The notes under the pieces were generated by a model. It had not been told where the DNA came from. It saw only the letters and a list, made by a program, of their open reading frames with translations, and did not search any database. Positions 34,434-62,213 of a stretch of DNA of 64,000 nucleotides are shown here, piece by piece (position 1 is the first letter of the stretch; every line of letters starts with the position of its first letter). The position numbers and the translations under genes are program-made. Source of the DNA: Breviolum minutum Mf 1.05b.01 (Eukaryota > Sar > Dinophyceae > Suessiales > Symbiodiniaceae); contig DF241067.1 in the NCBI GenBank assembly GCA_000507305.1, positions 26,666-90,665 on the forward strand. The letters run 5' to 3'.

Positions 34434-37259
34434 TTGTTGTTGTTGATGATGATGATGATGATGGAGTTCACCGGGCACCTATGCATCTTTCTCACAGAAT
34501 CACGGTTCAGAAACTTGAAATATTGTTGATGGAAGAAATCCTGCACCAGTTGAGGTTGGTAGTTTATCCCATTATTCATACGGTTTTATACATCCCGGGT
34601 GGTGCAGGATTTCTTCTATCAACAGTATCATTTGATTTTTGGATCTTAGCCCCCTACAAAGCCCATCGATTTGAGTCTGTTTCAGCGGAATCCCCGCATT
34701 AAACCACTCGAGTGCAAGAAACCAACTCGTGCCTGAAAGCGACCTGATGGCTGGGTGCTTGGGTTTTCATATGTTTCTATTGGGAAATCTATATCAAAAA
34801 CAATAACCATAAACAATTGAAGCCTGAAGGAAGATGTATATAAATGACACATTTTGTTCCTCTAATCAACCATGCCATAAGGCGCATCTGATTTTTTTTT
34901 ATTGCTAACATCCATTTTTTTCGCCATTCTTGCGGGTGTTTTGAGACAGGCAACCAAGCAACCAACAAACCAACCGAGGTTGCAAGACAACATGTTCTTG
35001 TTGGATGAGTTGGCTAAGATGCTGATGGATCAGGTAGCCAACTTCCTACCGGGATGGATTTTGGCATATTTTTTGTACGTGGCGTGAGTTGTTGTTTTTG
35101 TTGATCTAAAAATTTAAAAAAACCCTACCGGAATCTCCGAGTCATCTATGTTTTCTTTTAAGTATCAATTGTTGTTTTCTTGTTGCAGTCGCAAGGGTGC
35201 ATCTTTTAATAGCGCGTGCGTAACATACATTTGTTTTTTGAGAGCTATTGTCCACTGATTCAAGCCTTTCTCTTAAAAAGAAACATAGCGACAACTGGCA
35301 AATCAAGTTCTAGTTCTCAGGGCTTGGTCAAGGAAACCACTTGGGGCACTATGGAAATCGACAGGTTTGCTAGCTCAGTTAATCATGATCAACAAGTACC
35401 GTCAACTCTGAATGATGAACACCCTAGTTGGAAAACAAATGTTAAAGAGTTCTATTTGGAAGGCACATGCTGTTGATGGGTTTTTAGGCAGAAAAAAATG
35501 GTCATAGGCGATTCGGTTTCAGCATCAAAGTAGGCCTGACGCTTACCCCCTTTGATGACTCTTGTTTTGAATTGGAACGCTTTTTTCTTTTTAGAGTCTT
35601 AAAACCCCAACCTAGAGAACTTGAGAACAGGTGGAGTTCAGGTAGACAGAATCGACCTGAGTTTTTCATGGGGCAATTCTCGTTTCTCGCAGCTTCACTC
35701 CACTGAAGATCAAATTGAAGTCAAACCAGCGTCCACTGATTGTCCCCAAAAAAACAGCAGCAGAATCTTGCACCCACAATCTTTTCTTCTCATCTCATCT
35801 CATCCCACCACCCAGCTGGCTGTGCAGGAGAAGGTCAGCGGTGAAGAACTCATGAAGCTGATTAACAAGGTGGTTAAATGGTTTAAATGGTTTGAATGGT
35901 TCAATGGTCTGTTGTTGTTGTTGTTGTGGTTGTTGTTGTTGTTGTTGTTGTTGTGGTTGTTGTTGTTGTTGTTGTTGTTGTTGGCGGCGGTGGTCGTCAT
36001 TTCCCAAAAGGACCTGATTTGAATGCCTTCTTAGAAAGCAAACAACTCCAAGTCAATCAAAAAACATGATTCATGATGAATCCCTACCATGGTATCTTCA
36101 GTAAAATCTAGGAAATTTATGTTGACGTTTTGTCCAGGAAATTTTCATCCGACAGGGGTTGGGTGCAATTTTTCGCAAATCAAACTAGCCACCTTTTCTA
36201 TTTTTCACTGAAAGGACCGGGTGACCTACCCACCGGCTTCACCGAAAAAAAAAGCTTTTTATCTTTATTTTTGTGAGGGAAATCATCCAAAAACACGATC
36301 CAACATTTTTCAAGTTCGGTGTCATGATTGTTAGATAACAAACACTGCCCACCAAATCTATTATTGAGCCTTTAGGCCCCAAAATCAACTTTCTGCACTT
36401 TCAGCTGATCGGTTGGTTGGTGAAGGGTGGTGAAGAGTTTAGCCTATCCTACTGTTGATGGCTGAAATCCTGCACCAGTTGATGGGTAGTTTATCCCATT
36501 ATTTTCAGGTCTTTATACATCCCAGGTTGTGCAGGATTTCTGAACCATCAACAGTGCGAAAACATGTCGATGTAAAGCATTCTGATTGTGGGGATACGTA
36601 TCCTTCTGAGCTCTGGCTCTACCAATTGGCCAACCACCAAGGAATCATGGACACCTTTTCACCAAATGCTTGACGTTTTTGTGAGACAAAGGGCTCCAGT
36701 AGAACTTAGTGTAACTTGGAACGTTGAGAATATAACCAGCCATATCTACTGTTGATGGTTCAGACGTTCCGGCGATCATCAGTTGATATATGGTAAATAT
36801 TCCATTATTTACAGGCTTTCATACATGTTGGGTGGTTGTTTGGGATGTCTGAACCATCAACGGTAGCAATGGAAAATCAACCATTTTGTAAGTGATTACC
36901 AGGAAAGATGGTGATTTTCCATGGCTATGTTGGTTTACCAGATAAGATCTCGTAAGCCCAAATGACCATCTAGACAGGGAACAGTTTCACAGGAAAACAC
37001 AACCACCTCCATCAGGCTGGAAATATCCAGGTGTGCTGTGAACATTGAACTGATTATCAGGGTGTAAATAATGGGATAAACTAGGTAAACTACCAACCTC
37101 AACTGGTTCATCACTTGGTTCATCCTCCCAAACTTCTTCCAAAACCAGGCAGCTGCAGAAGGTAAACTGATCATGGGCAACTCTCGTATGGCAGTGGCAG
37201 CCTATACGGGTGAGGCAGTCGTCTCTAAGAAGGATCGGTGTCATGGTTGTAATCTTTGA
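429..37259 (+). CDS. ftsH: Thylakoid-type FtsH AAA+ zinc protease, type A (FtsH1/5-like), 28 exons
   Basis: Membrane-bound ATP-dependent metalloprotease; the plastid type A/type B hexamer degrades damaged photosystem II D1 protein in thylakoids. Exons, phases agreeing at the junctions: 429-514, 1511-1564, 2216-2269, 3402-3482, 4696-4811, 6103-6166, 6995-7078, 7621-7649, 8296-8334, 9299-9346, 9690-9790, 10027-10100, 11164-11231, 12469-12555, 13042-13095, 14376-14430, 15693-15829, 16646-16709, 17075-17196, 18528-18575, 19951-20019, 20220-20283, 31726-31767, 33163-33230, 33921-33985, 34979-35033, 35828-35869, 37149-37259 (TGA 37257-37259). About 660 codons with no frameshift or internal stop. 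Walker A GPPGTGKT, Walker B IIFIDEID, arginine-finger RPGRFDRQ and zinc site HEAGH are all present. Type A is inferred from [21 protein letters not shown], the [12 protein letters not shown] stretch and TGASNDF. Upstream transit-peptide exons are missing. Exon edges are hand-drawn and could move by a few bases. Confidence 0.93.
6995..13095 (+). CDS. ftsH: FtsH type A exons 7-15: AAA+ ATPase core
   Basis: Exon 7 starts the AAA module ([17 protein letters not shown]). Exon 8 gives VVDFLKNT and exon 9 [14 protein letters not shown]. Exon 10 is Walker A ([18 protein letters not shown]). Exon 11 is the pore/substrate segment ([17 protein letters not shown], then [13 protein letters not shown]). 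Exon 12 is Walker B ([15 protein letters not shown]), exon 13 [20 protein letters not shown], exon 14 the second region of homology ([19 protein letters not shown]), exon 15 [15 protein letters not shown]. Eight of the nine donors are GC; only exon 10 uses GT. Exon 11 has FAGIGAS where most relatives have FVGVGAS. Confidence 0.93.
11041..11100 (+). repeat. (GAT)n microsatellite
   Basis: Near-perfect GAT repeat in FtsH type A intron 12. A related ATT/ATC repeat follows at 11476-11555. Confidence 0.95.
11563..11809 (+). repeat. Tandem 71-bp satellite, about 3.5 copies
   Basis: GAAGCAGTCCATGC recurs at 11563, 11634, 11705 and 11776 with a constant 71-bp period; the unit includes TAGCACTTTG and CACAGGTT. 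Confidence 0.88.
14376..20283 (+). CDS. ftsH: FtsH type A exons 16-22: AAA lid and zinc protease domain
   Basis: Exon 16 ([17 protein letters not shown]) and exon 17 ([20 protein letters not shown] through [10 protein letters not shown]) form the helical lid. Exon 18 carries the whole zinc-binding helix [12 protein letters not shown]. Exon 19 has [20 protein letters not shown], exon 20 [11 protein letters not shown], and exon 21 [11 protein letters not shown], whose Asp is the third zinc ligand in FtsH. Exon 22 gives [17 protein letters not shown]. All catalytic residues are kept. Position TIFMP replaces the commoner LTWF/TFF-P, a conservative change. Exon 22 is followed by the 11.4 kb intron that houses the retrotransposon. 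Confidence 0.92.
14601..15026 (+). repeat. Tandem duplication of 213 bp
   Basis: Positions 14601-14813 and 14814-15026 are near-identical, both starting CGATGAAAAACCAACTG and ending AAACTAACATAGC. The unit ends in a family 3 terminal sequence. The duplication sits inside FtsH type A intron 16. Confidence 0.9.
15404..15552. other. Assembly gap (149 N)
   Basis: Run of unknown bases directly before a (TTG)n repeat, so the true length is probably wrong. A single N also occurs at 43022. Confidence 0.99.
15554..15682 (+). repeat. (TTG)n microsatellite reaching the acceptor of FtsH exon 17
   Basis: TTG repeat with a short TCG-interrupted section. It ends 10 bases before the AG acceptor of exon 17 and may serve as its pyrimidine-rich tract. 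Confidence 0.92.
17941..18045. repeat. MITE family 1 (TACTGTTGATGG...CCATCAACAGTA)
   Basis: 105-bp hairpin element with inverted ends of about 25 bp (TACTGTTGATGGAAGAAATC pairs with the right end) and a TA-rich centre containing ATCCCATTATTTACA. Other copies: 19482-19597, 34521-34627, 36450-36555, 36747-36865, 37361-37477, 41749-41855, 54480-54600, 56581-56688; decayed copies near 2697-2817, 33578-33650, 40836-40900 and 61295-61375. The sequence ends in TA at both sides, compatible with TA target duplication. Confidence 0.85.
20125..20165 (+). repeat. (GAT)n microsatellite
   Basis: GAT repeat between FtsH exons 21 and 22. Confidence 0.92.
20295..20388 (+). repeat. (GATT)n microsatellite
   Basis: Tetranucleotide repeat with one GATG interruption, beginning just after the exon 22 donor. 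Confidence 0.95.
20837..20852 (+). repeat. Target-site duplication, 5' copy
   Basis: The 16-mer TGGGTGTTTTTTTTGA is identical to positions 31099-31114. Flanking bases differ on both outer sides, which fixes the duplication length and the element boundaries. Confidence 0.85.
20926..25620 (+). CDS. Retrotransposon ORF1: cytosine-5 DNA methyltransferase + Ulp1-like protease region + coiled coil
   Basis: 1564 codons from the first in-frame ATG (20926); the frame is open further upstream only into host DNA. Residues about 100-425 form a C5 methyltransferase: motif [12 protein letters not shown] (104), VAVELRP, GDITE, motif IV SCQPYS with catalytic Cys174, motif VI ECV (Glu212), motif VIII RKRWWCV (near 255), [12 protein letters not shown] (384) and motif X GQLASPL (near 412). 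Residues 571-645 look like a small beta-rich domain of unknown identity. Residues about 728-870 resemble a Ulp1/C48 cysteine protease: [14 protein letters not shown] (His800), Gln850, ESCGTAAI (Cys858); the acidic catalytic residue is not obvious. Residues about 1317-1385 may be RRM-like (weak). The C-terminus (1453-1564) is a Gln-rich coiled coil. It ends in UGA, in frame with ORF2. Methyltransferase call firm, protease call moderate. Confidence 0.9.
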   Translation: MDKRILEFDYSPDLKDYAPGRTVCVVSTVVSLDVHQQCHRMATVPNGQHFRYLGKIPEGMASHSLLLVKIERAGVVPTLKQTEESMCLSHPQCTWESNCDLIEFCAGMGALGQGALAAQFVPRVAVELRPTLAKLYAANSSASVIVGDITEFETIKKVYEAHPKSATISAGISCQPYSKLGDEKSGRDSRASTLPATLAAAHYLRAVVVILECVAPAGEDAYVRWHVEQFCRRTNFSCSEIVIDLQEVWPCKRKRWWCVLSAPALGKLELQSFFPMKDLESIRHVMPSIKAWPKHEESQLRLTPIETEAFAGVSGTPSSYCINLKSVLPCALHAWGAQLTPCPCGCREVPFSRDRLVNRGLYGVLALSKDSTATHEGAHYRHLHPAEAAALCGLDPVLTWDPHQRLVLGAIGQLASPLQAFWVCMQVQQLFQVAQFGETCIRLRKAFGLYRAWLLARAEMVWENENQKVLPSPTLEQAQMWKPVVTARIDQLVNADRNIEQCADQIANVQAELQKKSLPLGLEQVEAVGEEWLKSVEDLTSMQVAIPSPPSESSKELESVRSPTSVVSSAASETIVIKITTQVGEQPVVTAAYTGITVQQIVEAEMSIGDWHSSHSKIVICDEDGNVMSPKSPVMHDVHLFVEESVTEDMVDCGNENPIPSLCNNQIGKDEHAIGSSYASPLTQLKGQAFLRLKPPQVSSESQVQSLRAQKQLATDRCVMLDHQGMIWGDDEIVWHLQRIQGTCKKEMLDQEMNDEIPAWIDPLLFQGWVFHNDVCEVKQWHKSRDNPSLFFTVAINQSHWIPVIFRIQDKVFSISFLQTWPVDLQFVKQVANILTESFECTSCAMHPVQIPSVPESCGTAAILFLEEFLLVSPTPEHIDYPEMHSHYRAMFCEALKTCTLASHPWMWGAGKEEVTQAQDELMSVLKAHGVPQEEIRSRAQKAVSVIGAQPIITACQGKTPWRSLKALGNNSNFKFVLPDELQIQIQARAGKDAIGNPGKKGKGQKGSSKEPPIEIDPSKLSLPEGLFCCVVPQIAHQQIGPVAEGVAIMTALEAEPYLRASKVVSTNPLAILVLNAPSAKLCTTLLHTPVTVPARCVINQEPLLIEATLVQLGSKKIERAAKKSHADFEAVHVATLKFVVYRDEVPIPWEQFGQGPVKYLLHHLPMLKLCLEKHCTCAAWHNEEGVAVHSVIVDVWRRQFMRKGYKPDNMTTASMFAVCVRVPMCLKDRIIETSGTAGIYVEPRSLDAREVDSTYAVVWVPKADRKTVLHLKQTNPVATSIVRSDDRWGLRVLSSQAQALHSSVRPEAVFLSQGPRMKFTVAPVPYGTDRRSLSTALKAIGWEAKPVQPTGAVDGGRGNVWSVLATEHPPTNIVTMGHGDMVIATVTVSTGDKEDKRKPLATSNTLSLCGQVSQKTGNHDPWTVRDPWQSYNPTKSAANVSPPEASASLKQLESKIEQAVLARIPTHAAVPMEQDDMPERVDYLEKQIQTLMHKQQQLEGTVSDHHIQQSAQLSQLQGQLNAQGQHVSNQLASQQQNMQQMFETQMQQIRNLLSKRPRSEDGE
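25618..25626 (+). promoter_or_regulatory. Candidate stop-codon readthrough site between ORF1 and ORF2
   Basis: ORF1 ends GAG TGA, followed by CTA GAG. ORF1, the 60-codon spacer and ORF2 share one frame with no other stop between 20926 and 31036. UGA followed by CUA(G) is a well-known leaky context in viral and cellular readthrough genes. Readthrough would give a polyprotein of about 3,370 residues. The alternative is independent initiation at the ORF2 ATG (25801). Confidence 0.6.
25801..31038 (+). CDS. Retrotransposon ORF2: APE endonuclease, reverse transcriptase, zinc knuckle, RNase H
   Basis: 1745 codons from the ATG at 25801, or an in-frame extension of ORF1 if the UGA is read through (spacer from 25621 is fully open). 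APE endonuclease, residues about 100-345: TETHL (Glu133), GDWN (Asp260), RKDFFF (305), SDHSVV (Asp329-His330). Reverse transcriptase, about 700-1030: EFRP (777), motif [10 protein letters not shown] (Asp847), motif B CPEGCSMS (904), motif C YVDD (938-941). CCHC zinc knuckle C1252-x2-C1255-x7-H1263-x4-C1268. RNase H, about 1335-1490: TDGS (Asp1339), AELYA (Glu1388), WTDC (Asp1411), LADRAAS (Asp1484). All catalytic residues are present, so the protein could be active. It nicks target DNA and copies element RNA into the site. The ORF begins with a hydrophobic stretch ([13 protein letters not shown]) of unknown meaning. Confidence 0.95.
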   Translation: MHLWLGFLWVSMLHFVHSSISKFQKIVARCWHLNNKTVLGCKACWVKQVHKGCKHNNGNKQELLTCGLGLVKRHWLAILMLCLVHRGEAGNPGPQNGTAPVWTLGTFNPSGLNGKQQILAEHLAFGDVWAVTETHLSSRAAHSFKKGLKSTNNPFSYCVCGNPTPQRPQSEHAGAWTGVANLSKFPTRAVPVVWKQDSYQTSRVQVTATLCHDMWITGGLVYGEPPGMAHPFAKEHTEALLQEVSEAVTSVRGLRFVAGDWNFQIGQLEAFQYLQQHGFQDLQTVAEERWGWSPQPTCKGVTRKDFFFVSPELRDLLVDVKIIHDIWSDHSVVAGVFQGGPKHVAKHCWKMPGPFPWPRDFVNSDFQPKVDFEHADPSENYASLWQQVEEHAAGLLVVEASNKCDSALPLQVPKSSMGRGRTFETVPKYGSTLAGTLKKGRAGDVVPLLHGQSVKHAHWFRQLRRMQSYCRHRKVHPTDAENAHGVQLWRSILQAKGFPKGFQQWWQTEATVLLDGAPLVIPLAPPELVTAEMLYQSFVMEVRQLEAKLNKSRRDYAVQRRKDMAMMIFQDVRKDQPDRVDVLLSNQQAVVVDICTENLCVTLSEPVSFDWTQPCVIDGKKFEIIRSESVWVYLDSIDGVQIESVISQHRFVGKLEEMFQEFEAEWSKRWNRHKDTPSSQWTQIIEFARATIPKLDIQLNPITVTDLRQEIFRKKLRSATGLDGVSLSDLKCLPDAVLQACSSVLQRAESTGDWPCQVVEGKVASLAKSEAPSKVQEFRPITIFSQLFRLWGSIRAKQILRSLDACCPAWLLGNRPGCHAMQMWMQVQWMIEVAHTTGFHIAGVSADIQKAFNHLPREVVMSVGLCVGIPMSVLQGWSGALQAITRRFQIRESLGPAVKSVTGCPEGCSMSCVGMLLINLLYHHWVSFQCPESIPLSYVDDWQVLTPKVESAIDIMHSLEQFTCKVDLLLDKKKTYAWSTDPRCRGAFKQQSVQPKMQARSLGAQMQYTKAHGAKVLHERILEVQKLWPKLRASLSPYFMKARVLSRAAWPKGLHAIAASCLGHDSFAKLRAGAMKGIDACGSGCSSWIQLGMIESPEADPQYWSLRETLRCVRQCQSEQQVVMLLDLAIQQSPGIQQGGPTSALINRLHYVGWSFHQGAIVSDKLGQFSIFSTSFQEIMFRAAESWKSVVASKVSHRPCFEGLHKSDPVSTRAFLKLLSVQEQGLFRKILNGAAFTNDILYHFSESGCTTCKFCGQQDSRMHRFWVCPAFANERANVPTSVLEAINEIPACLALSGWSLLSETQESWWKYLLSLKHGPPQSLQQTWLDDQGWVDVFTDGSCFHPTRECIRFASWSVCRAGPSLDMVESAVVATGALPGVLQSAFRAELYAVHQAISWAVKQKCKLRLWTDCQGVVNKLQKMLDGRWKPPVNARHADLWEQIQDMLVSLGPKSCVITKVAAHQAVQEAQTPLEYWAYLHNSLADRAASLSNVCRPEAFWKLHNEHMQAVEATQFLNDSVQKHLLAVSKRAVVRDQVDEADGSLVREAAERPFKQAQSPSIAPWVSPILKCQVPLSVSAKFGHRLTALAAAWWQEGIGQAEKGNEKPCWVSWYQLFVDYQLRTGDYGPYYDGGWQDPAKRLMLKARPFRFRKRCAWFVQLVKKLHKYNALKLHQKVTRPESVVFALHASAIWCVWPMSRLQDVERWVTARLPRAATREGKILDRLPVAKQLEEASTLEVVQGPLCQ
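31039..31098 (+). other. Retrotransposon 3' UTR and tail
   Basis: Sixty bases from the TAG stop to the target-site duplication. The end reads CTTGGGAAATGGGAAA and is not poly(A); tandem GGGAAAT units may be the primer-annealing tail. Confidence 0.6.
31099..31114 (+). repeat. Target-site duplication, 3' copy
   Basis: Identical 16-mer to 20837-20852. It follows directly on the element's short GGGAAAT-type tail. Confidence 0.85.
31115..31725 (+). other. Rest of FtsH intron 22, no gene
   Basis: Host intron sequence between the element and exon 23. It contains an imperfect inverted repeat around 31540-31640 (CCGGCC / GGCCGG cores) and no coding signal. Confidence 0.6.
31726..37259 (+). CDS. ftsH: FtsH type A exons 23-28: C-terminal helical region and stop
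   Basis: After the retrotransposon the gene resumes in phase: exon 23 [13 protein letters not shown], exon 24 [20 protein letters not shown], exon 25 [20 protein letters not shown], exon 26 [18 protein letters not shown], exon 27 [14 protein letters not shown], exon 28 a Lys/Ala tail ending in TGA. This follows the usual FtsH order (the VDxEV helix, then the LLDxLAxxLxxxE..xGEEL helix). The last exon has little family conservation, so its exact end is less certain than the rest. Confidence 0.88.
33326..33430. repeat. MITE family 3b (CCCTGAAAACTAACAT...ATGTTAGTTTTC)
   Basis: About 100 bp; inverted ends with AACATGTCCCCTGAAAA against TTTAGGGGACATGTTAG. Relatives with varied ends: 15003-15107, 17237-17346, 18608-18722, 31842-31956, 32276-32369, 43313-43427, 48099-48190, 48962-49072, 49370-49472, 54104-54188, 57331-57435, 57829-57945, 59268-59388, 59388-59482. 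Confidence 0.75.
34380..34464 (+). repeat. (GAT)n microsatellite with TTG interruption
   Basis: Triplet repeat within FtsH intron 25. Confidence 0.93.
35911..35983 (+). repeat. (TTG)n microsatellite
   Basis: Triplet repeat with GTGG interruptions shortly downstream of FtsH exon 27 (35828-35869). Confidence 0.93.
36450..36555. repeat. MITE family 1 copy
   Basis: Ends ACTGTTGATGG / CCATCAACAGT. It lies about 300 bp from a second copy (36747-36865), and a third follows at 37361-37477, so this end of the type A gene is a cluster. Confidence 0.8.
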
Positions 37260-38094
37260 GGTGGTTGCGGGTTGTCTCTTGAACATTAAAGTCATTGGGT
37301 AAATGTGACTGATACTGATGCTGATTGAATTTGCAACTTATTAGTTGATAGTTACTCAGATACTGTTGATGGCGCAAGAACTCCTGCACCACCTGAGATG
37401 TATAAAACCCTGTAAATAATGGGATAAACTACCATATCAACTGGTGGGTTTACCGGTTTCTGAACCCATCAACAGTAGTAACTCAGATCTTGCCTGTTTC
37501 CTTCCCTTTTTGAGGTTGTCAACCTTGGATATGTTTGATGGGGAGTTTGTTAGGTGATCCTGTAAGGTGCTAATAGGCAGTTTTTTTTTGAAGAACGTCA
37601 GTGACTATAAATCGGTAGATGATTAACAGACTTACACAAGTCCTTCAGATTTCCTGCTCCAATGACCACCTATCAACGTTTTATGGCTGTTTTTTTCCAT
37701 CTCTCTCCTTCTATTTCTGTATAACCACGTGGATTTGATTCAGGTGATTTTTTACGGTTTCTAGCATGGTAAAACAGCATTAAACCACCATTTTGGGCAT
37801 ATTTGCTTTAGTTTTTTTTCCAACCACCTTAAGCAAATCTAAGACCATACATGTAAAAATCTCTCCAACTCCATGTCACAATTTTGGTCTACCAGTTATA
37901 AGTCAAATTGAGTTACAACCCCCCATAAATGACCTTATTTAAACGGGTAACTGCGGTTAATTGTTTAACCCCTATCATCAAGTGGAGTTATATATGTTTT
38001 TTTCTTCTTATAACAGGTTTTAAAAAAAAGCACAACCCATCAGTTTTAGCAGCTCGATTCCAACTCTCCAAGGTGTGTCCATCCCGACAAGCCC
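37260..38094 (+). other. Intergenic spacer between the two FtsH genes
   Basis: About 835 bases holding one hairpin repeat (37361-37477) and T-rich sequence. No promoter motif or polyadenylation signal could be recognised. Dinoflagellate tandem genes are commonly resolved by trans-splicing, so none need be visible. Confidence 0.5.
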
Positions 38095-60263
<22,169 letters not shown>

Positions 60264-61619
60264 CCTTGGGGGCTGAAATGTTTAGTCAAAGAAAACTTCC
60301 TGGTTCAACGGACCTTTATTCTTTTTTTCTTTTCGGAGTTATATATTTTCAGGGGAGCTCAGCTTCGTTTTTTTTTTTTGAGTTTCTTTTGACAGGAAGG
60401 TGGTTTTTATTGAACAAAAACACTTGCTTTGGAACGTTGGAATGATAACTCGATGAAGGTTACTAGCAGCTACCAGCAGTTACTAACAGGTGATGCAATG
60501 ATTATTTGATGACAGTTGCTAACAACTACTAAGAGGTAAAAACAGGTGAACAAATCAAACATGTGTCTGGTTTTCCAGGTGTTGATTGGAATAAGATCAT
60601 ATTGTTTTTCCACCTCACGATCCACACTTGGCGGGTTCGTCAACACTTGACTTGTCTAATTGTATGTATATCTGTAAAATGCAGATACATGTACATACAC
60701 ATGTTATATATGCATATTGGATCATGGGCAAATTTTGGTTTAGTTTTATGAGGCGCTAACCTGTAACCATAAGTGTCAACTGTTAAAGTGGGCTAGGCCC
60801 TGCCTGGGCTAGGGCAGGGCCCCATAGGTAATGATATATGCGTACAATTATTGCATATTATTGTAGTATGTAATTTTCGTTTCTGGTGCAGTTTTCGCAA
60901 AAGGAGTTAACAAAGTATGTCCAAGTGAAGCATTTTTGAAATAGGCAAGCAGCCAAGGGAATCAACATTTGTTTGTGACCCTCCAGAGAAGAAGATGAGA
61001 ATAAGGCTTTATGAATACCAAATAAGTGGCAAACAAGCGGACCATTCTTAACGAGTCGTGCACGTGCTAGTTTTTCAAAGCAGATTGGGTCACTTTAGTC
61101 GGTCAGAGCCTATAAAGACACGTCCTCCAAGACAAATCTGTTTCTTCAAATCGATGTTGTAGGTGGCATAGATCTACCAACAAAAGTCACAGGGAAGTAT
61201 GGCCAATCTGTTGCTCCTACTTGTGATAGTTCTTCCCCACCTTCAATCAAGAGCATCCAGGTATAAAGTTTTATGAGGATCATTTACCCGTGCTACTGTT
61301 GATGGTCCACTCCTGCGAAGCAGTTGAGTTCGAAAGAAATTTCGAAACAATTGATATGCTATAAATATCCCAAATGCTTTATATTCCAATCTTTGCAGCA
61401 TTTTCCAGATCTGAACTGGTGAGAGAACTCCAGTAACATCTCGGCAGTATTTTAAAGATGGTTTTCCTCTTTCCACCCATGGTGGGCACTAATAAGTATC
61501 ATGTATATATATATATATTTATAAATCCCAACAGGCGTTCAGGTTTGCACCCGTTTTTTTTGGGATCACTGGGTGTATGTAAGGGATTATACTACCCAGT
61601 TATATAGGGATTATACTAA
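60264..61619. other. Intron-like stretch without gene
   Basis: No FtsH continuation found. It contains a 9-bp GC hairpin (60796-60821), a degenerate ACTGTTGATGG-type repeat near 61295-61375, and a truncated hairpin repeat (about 61575-61619) cut by the following retroelement. Confidence 0.5.
60796..60821. repeat. GC-rich perfect hairpin
   Basis: GGCCCTGCC pairs with GGCAGGGCC over 9 bp around an 8-nt loop, in otherwise AT-rich intron DNA. Not followed by a T-run, so no terminator call is made. Confidence 0.5.
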
Positions 61620-61621
61620 GG

Positions 61622-61632
61622 TTTGGCTCGAG
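61622..61632 (+). other. Spliced-leader-like 5' terminus of second retroelement
   Basis: TTTGGCTCGAG matches 10 of 11 bases of the spliced-leader 3' end (TTTGGCTCAAG), exactly at the inferred insertion junction. Confidence 0.45.
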
Positions 61633-61720
61633 GAAGCTAGACCTCAGTGGGAGGCACCCGCAACTTGTGCTGCCCACGGTCCTTTCACGGTTTTCGCTAC
61701 GTGGGGGACTTCGTTTCTGG

Positions 61721-62020
61721 CTGGCACCGCTGTACTTAACTGTACCGTCTGCTTTGCTTGGTATCTGGTTTAGGGTGAACCACAAACCCTGTCTTTCCGG
61801 TCTTGTGCAGGCCGTGATTGGTTTAGCTGGCACCGCTGTACTTCACTGTACCGTTTGCTTTGCTTTGGTTGGGGGTCAACCTTAAACCCCGTCTTTCCGG
61901 TCCTGAGCAGGCCGAGGACTCCTACTGGCACCGCTGTACTTCGCTGTACCGTCTGCTTTGTTTGTGGTTTAGGGTCAACCAGAAACCCTGTCCTCGGTCC
62001 AGTGCAGGCCGCGAATCCTT
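61721..62020 (+). repeat. Three tandem 98-106 bp repeats in the 5' leader of the second retroelement
   Basis: CTGGCACCGCTGTACTT recurs at 61721, 61827 and 61925 (third copy with one-base variation around it). Each is followed by a CTGTACCGT...TGCTTTG block and a CCCTGTC...GTGCAGGCCG-like end. Such 5' monomers act as promoters in some LINEs; that role is inference here. Confidence 0.8.
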
Positions 62021-62213
62021 CCCCCTTTGATGCGTCACGGCTTCGTTGACCAGGAGAAGGAGGGAACGTCGGCAAAGATCGACGGCGAGAAGGCGTTTGT
62101 GGCTACACCGAATTGGGTTGAGGTTGCTCCCCAAATTTCAAGTGGCACAACTGGGACTACGCCTTTCTCAACACCACAGCAGAGATCCACGGTATCTACG
62201 ACAGGTTGTAAGG

